From positions 1-6,754 of the forward strand of contig JAKAUG010000121.1 in NCBI GenBank assembly GCA_021827805.1: a DNA stretch of 6,754 nt, in the 5' to 3' direction. The notes under the pieces were generated by a model. The model was not told where the DNA came from, made no database searches, and saw nothing but the letters and a program-made list of their open reading frames with translations. The translations under genes were made by a program, and so were the position numbers. Origin of the DNA: Bacillota bacterium. GTDB taxonomy: Bacteria > Bacillota > Sulfobacillia > RBS10-35 > JAJYVN01. Below, piece by piece: positions 5,681-6,754 of the stretch. Numbering within the stretch: the first letter of the stretch is position 1; the number at the start of each line of letters is the position of its first letter.

Positions 5681-6754
5681 TCAGCCGGCGGCCGGGGCCA
5701 GGTGGTAGGTGCCGCCGTTCGTCCAGACGAGCAGGCTCCCTCCCGGCCCGGGCGCGAGCCCCCCTGGCAGGACCTCCGGCTCGCCGATGGCCTCCGCCCC
5801 GAGATGCCAGGCGCCGGAGGGCGTCCGGAGCGCCAGGCCCGGGGCGCCGCCGGCCAGCAGGGTGCCCCCCGGAGTGACGCCGAGGGCCTCCACCGGCGCG
5901 CCGGGCAGGGTCCCGCGTGGAGAGCCCCACTCGGGCAACCCGATGGGCAGGGAGGCGAAGGTCGCGCCGCCGTCCGACGACCGCCAGACCTGTCCCTGGC
6001 CGCCCGCCAGAACCTCACTGCCCGAGAGGGCGACCGAGAACACCGGTGCCGCTGGCGCGGCGAGAGTGGTCCATGTGCTCCCGCCGTCGCCCGAGTGGTA
6101 CAGCCTCCCGCCACCGTCGATGTAGCCGTGGTTCGCCGCCGCCGCCCAGACGGTGTTCCCATCGGCCGCCACGCCCAAGATCGCGGCGTCCGCGCCGAGG
6201 CCCGTCGCCCGCCAGCTGCGCCCGCCGTCGCGGGAGACCCAGAGGCCGAGCGGCGGTGCGTAGGACATGGCGCCATCCGTGGCCATGCCGAGATAGAGCA
6301 CCTTCGGGTCCGAGGCGGAGACGGCGAGGGCGGACGGGATCACGTGCGGGCCCGCGGCCCACTCCCGCGGGGTGCAGCAGCCACGGCCGCCGACCGTGGC
6401 CTGACCGACCCGCGCGAAGTTGCGGCCGCCATCGCTCGAGACGGAGACGGTGCCGAAGATGTCCACCGCGTAGACGGTCTCCGGGTCGGAGGGCGCCGCG
6501 GCCAAGACGGCGATGGCGCTCCGGGAAGGGCCGGCCAGAGGGCTCCAGCTCCCGGAGCGGTACAAGACGGGCGGCTGCCACACCGGGGAGGCATCGGCCA
6601 CCACCATCAGGCCAAGCCGCTGCACGGCCACATAGAAGCGTCCTGGGCCCGCGGAGGCGACGCCGGTGGCCGCCTCAGCGAAAGAGGGATGGGCCACGCC
6701 CCAGACGTTGCGCCAGCTCTGGCCCGCGTCGCGGGCCAAGCCCGCCCCCGCCGC
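5681..6754 (-). CDS. Asp-box (BNR) repeat beta-propeller-like protein, 5'-partial
   Basis: I do not recognise a specific gene. The minus-strand frame is open to the right edge; the TTG at 6739 is probably internal, so the N terminus and any signal peptide are unseen. The 357 visible residues end at TGA 5683-5681. The fold class is shown by five Asp-box motifs of the S-x-D-x-G-x-(S/T)-W type: RDAGQSW (6713-6736), SSDGGRNF (6416-6439), SRDGGRSW (6212-6235), SGDGGSTW (6071-6094) and SSDGGATF (5957-5980). They are spaced by 99, 68, 47 and 38 residues. Degenerate copies appear at YRSGSW, RTPSGAWHL and TNGGTYHL. Intervening strands such as TVYAVD, VLYLGMA and TVWAAA fit propeller blades. Relatives include sortilin-type, YCF48-like and sialidase-like propellers; many are secreted. 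I see no sialidase catalytic arginine pattern or Arg-Ile-Pro motif, so an enzyme call is unsupported. It is convergent to the pur genes and probably unrelated to them. Confidence 0.85.
   Translation of the reverse strand, partial: AAGAGLARDAGQSWRNVWGVAHPSFAEAATGVASAGPGRFYVAVQRLGLMVVADASPVWQPPVLYRSGSWSPLAGPSRSAIAVLAAAPSDPETVYAVDIFGTVSVSSDGGRNFARVGQATVGGRGCCTPREWAAGPHVIPSALAVSASDPKVLYLGMATDGAMSYAPPLGLWVSRDGGRSWRATGLGADAAILGVAADGNTVWAAAANHGYIDGGGRLYHSGDGGSTWTTLAAPAAPVFSVALSGSEVLAGGQGQVWRSSDGGATFASLPIGLPEWGSPRGTLPGAPVEALGVTPGGTLLAGGAPGLALRTPSGAWHLGAEAIGEPEVLPGGLAPGPGGSLLVWTNGGTYHLAPAAG
5957..6736 (-). repeat. Five Asp-box motifs in the propeller protein
   Basis: Five eight-residue Asp boxes are encoded at 6713-6736, 6416-6439, 6212-6235, 6071-6094 and 5957-5980. 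The central three or four residues (D-G-G) are kept in four of them; the first reads D-A-G. Such boxes form a beta-hairpin turn at the blade edge in propellers. The short spacings (38-47 residues) at the C-terminal end fit one box per blade. The longer 99- and 68-residue gaps suggest blades with lost boxes; YRSGSW (about residues 65-70 of the visible part) fills one gap as a decayed copy. Confidence 0.8.

Noticed and set aside
5131..5930. Further long open frames on both strands over the purD end and the start of the gap
   Set aside because: They overlap purD and the propeller gene in other frames, are Arg/Pro/Gly/Ala-rich and show no motif; they are typical of GC-rich DNA.
6737..6739. TTG as the start of the Asp-box gene
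   Set aside because: The reading frame continues to the window edge without a stop, and the residues just after the TTG already belong to an Asp box, so the gene very likely begins outside the window.
5681..6754. Sialidase (neuraminidase) call for the BNR-repeat protein
   Set aside because: Asp boxes alone do not define a sialidase; I see no Arg-Ile-Pro motif, arginine triad or nucleophilic tyrosine context in the visible part.
1..6754. CRISPR array, tRNA/rRNA gene, insertion sequence, purine riboswitch or defence genes
   Set aside because: No direct repeats with spacers, no cloverleaf-like or rRNA text, no transposase or inverted ends were seen, and nearly every base lies in one of six genes.

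Overview
The window is very GC-rich (clearly above two thirds G+C by eye, with third codon positions almost always G or C). It is almost entirely coding. Five plus-strand genes give the order purF-purM-purN-purH-purD. This is the distal part of the de novo purine operon in the order familiar from Bacillus and relatives. A sixth gene on the minus strand converges on purD. The gene order and the Bacillus-type PurF with four cysteine ligands for an iron-sulfur cluster fit a high-GC member of the Bacillota (for example the Symbiobacterium/Thermaerobacter kind) or a related GC-rich lineage such as Chloroflexota. The sequence alone does not settle the phylum.

Layout. Bases 1-1227 hold purF, open at the left edge; about 60 N-terminal residues, including the nucleophilic cysteine, lie outside. 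purM (1228-2211) starts directly after the purF stop codon. purN (2208-2822) overlaps purM by four bases (GTGA). purH (2822-4351) overlaps purN by one base (TGATG). purD (4373-5626) follows after 21 bases. Bases 5627-5680 separate the purD stop from the stop of the minus-strand gene. That gene (5681-6754) encodes an Asp-box (BNR) beta-propeller-like protein of unknown function and runs off the right edge, so its N terminus is not visible.

How the genes work together. PurF makes phosphoribosylamine from PRPP and glutamine. PurD joins it to glycine. PurN formylates GAR. PurM closes the imidazole ring of AIR. PurH carries out the last two steps to IMP. The missing steps (FGAR to FGAM, and AIR to AICAR) are normally encoded just upstream in this type of operon (purE, K, B, C, S, Q, L), which would be outside the window. 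Every junction is tight, so translational coupling from one transcript is likely.

I see no RNA gene, CRISPR array, mobile element, riboswitch or convincing promoter. Apart from some substitutions in conserved PurH and PurD motifs and the unexplained Asp-box neighbour, this is ordinary housekeeping sequence. I found no evidence for a new biological system.
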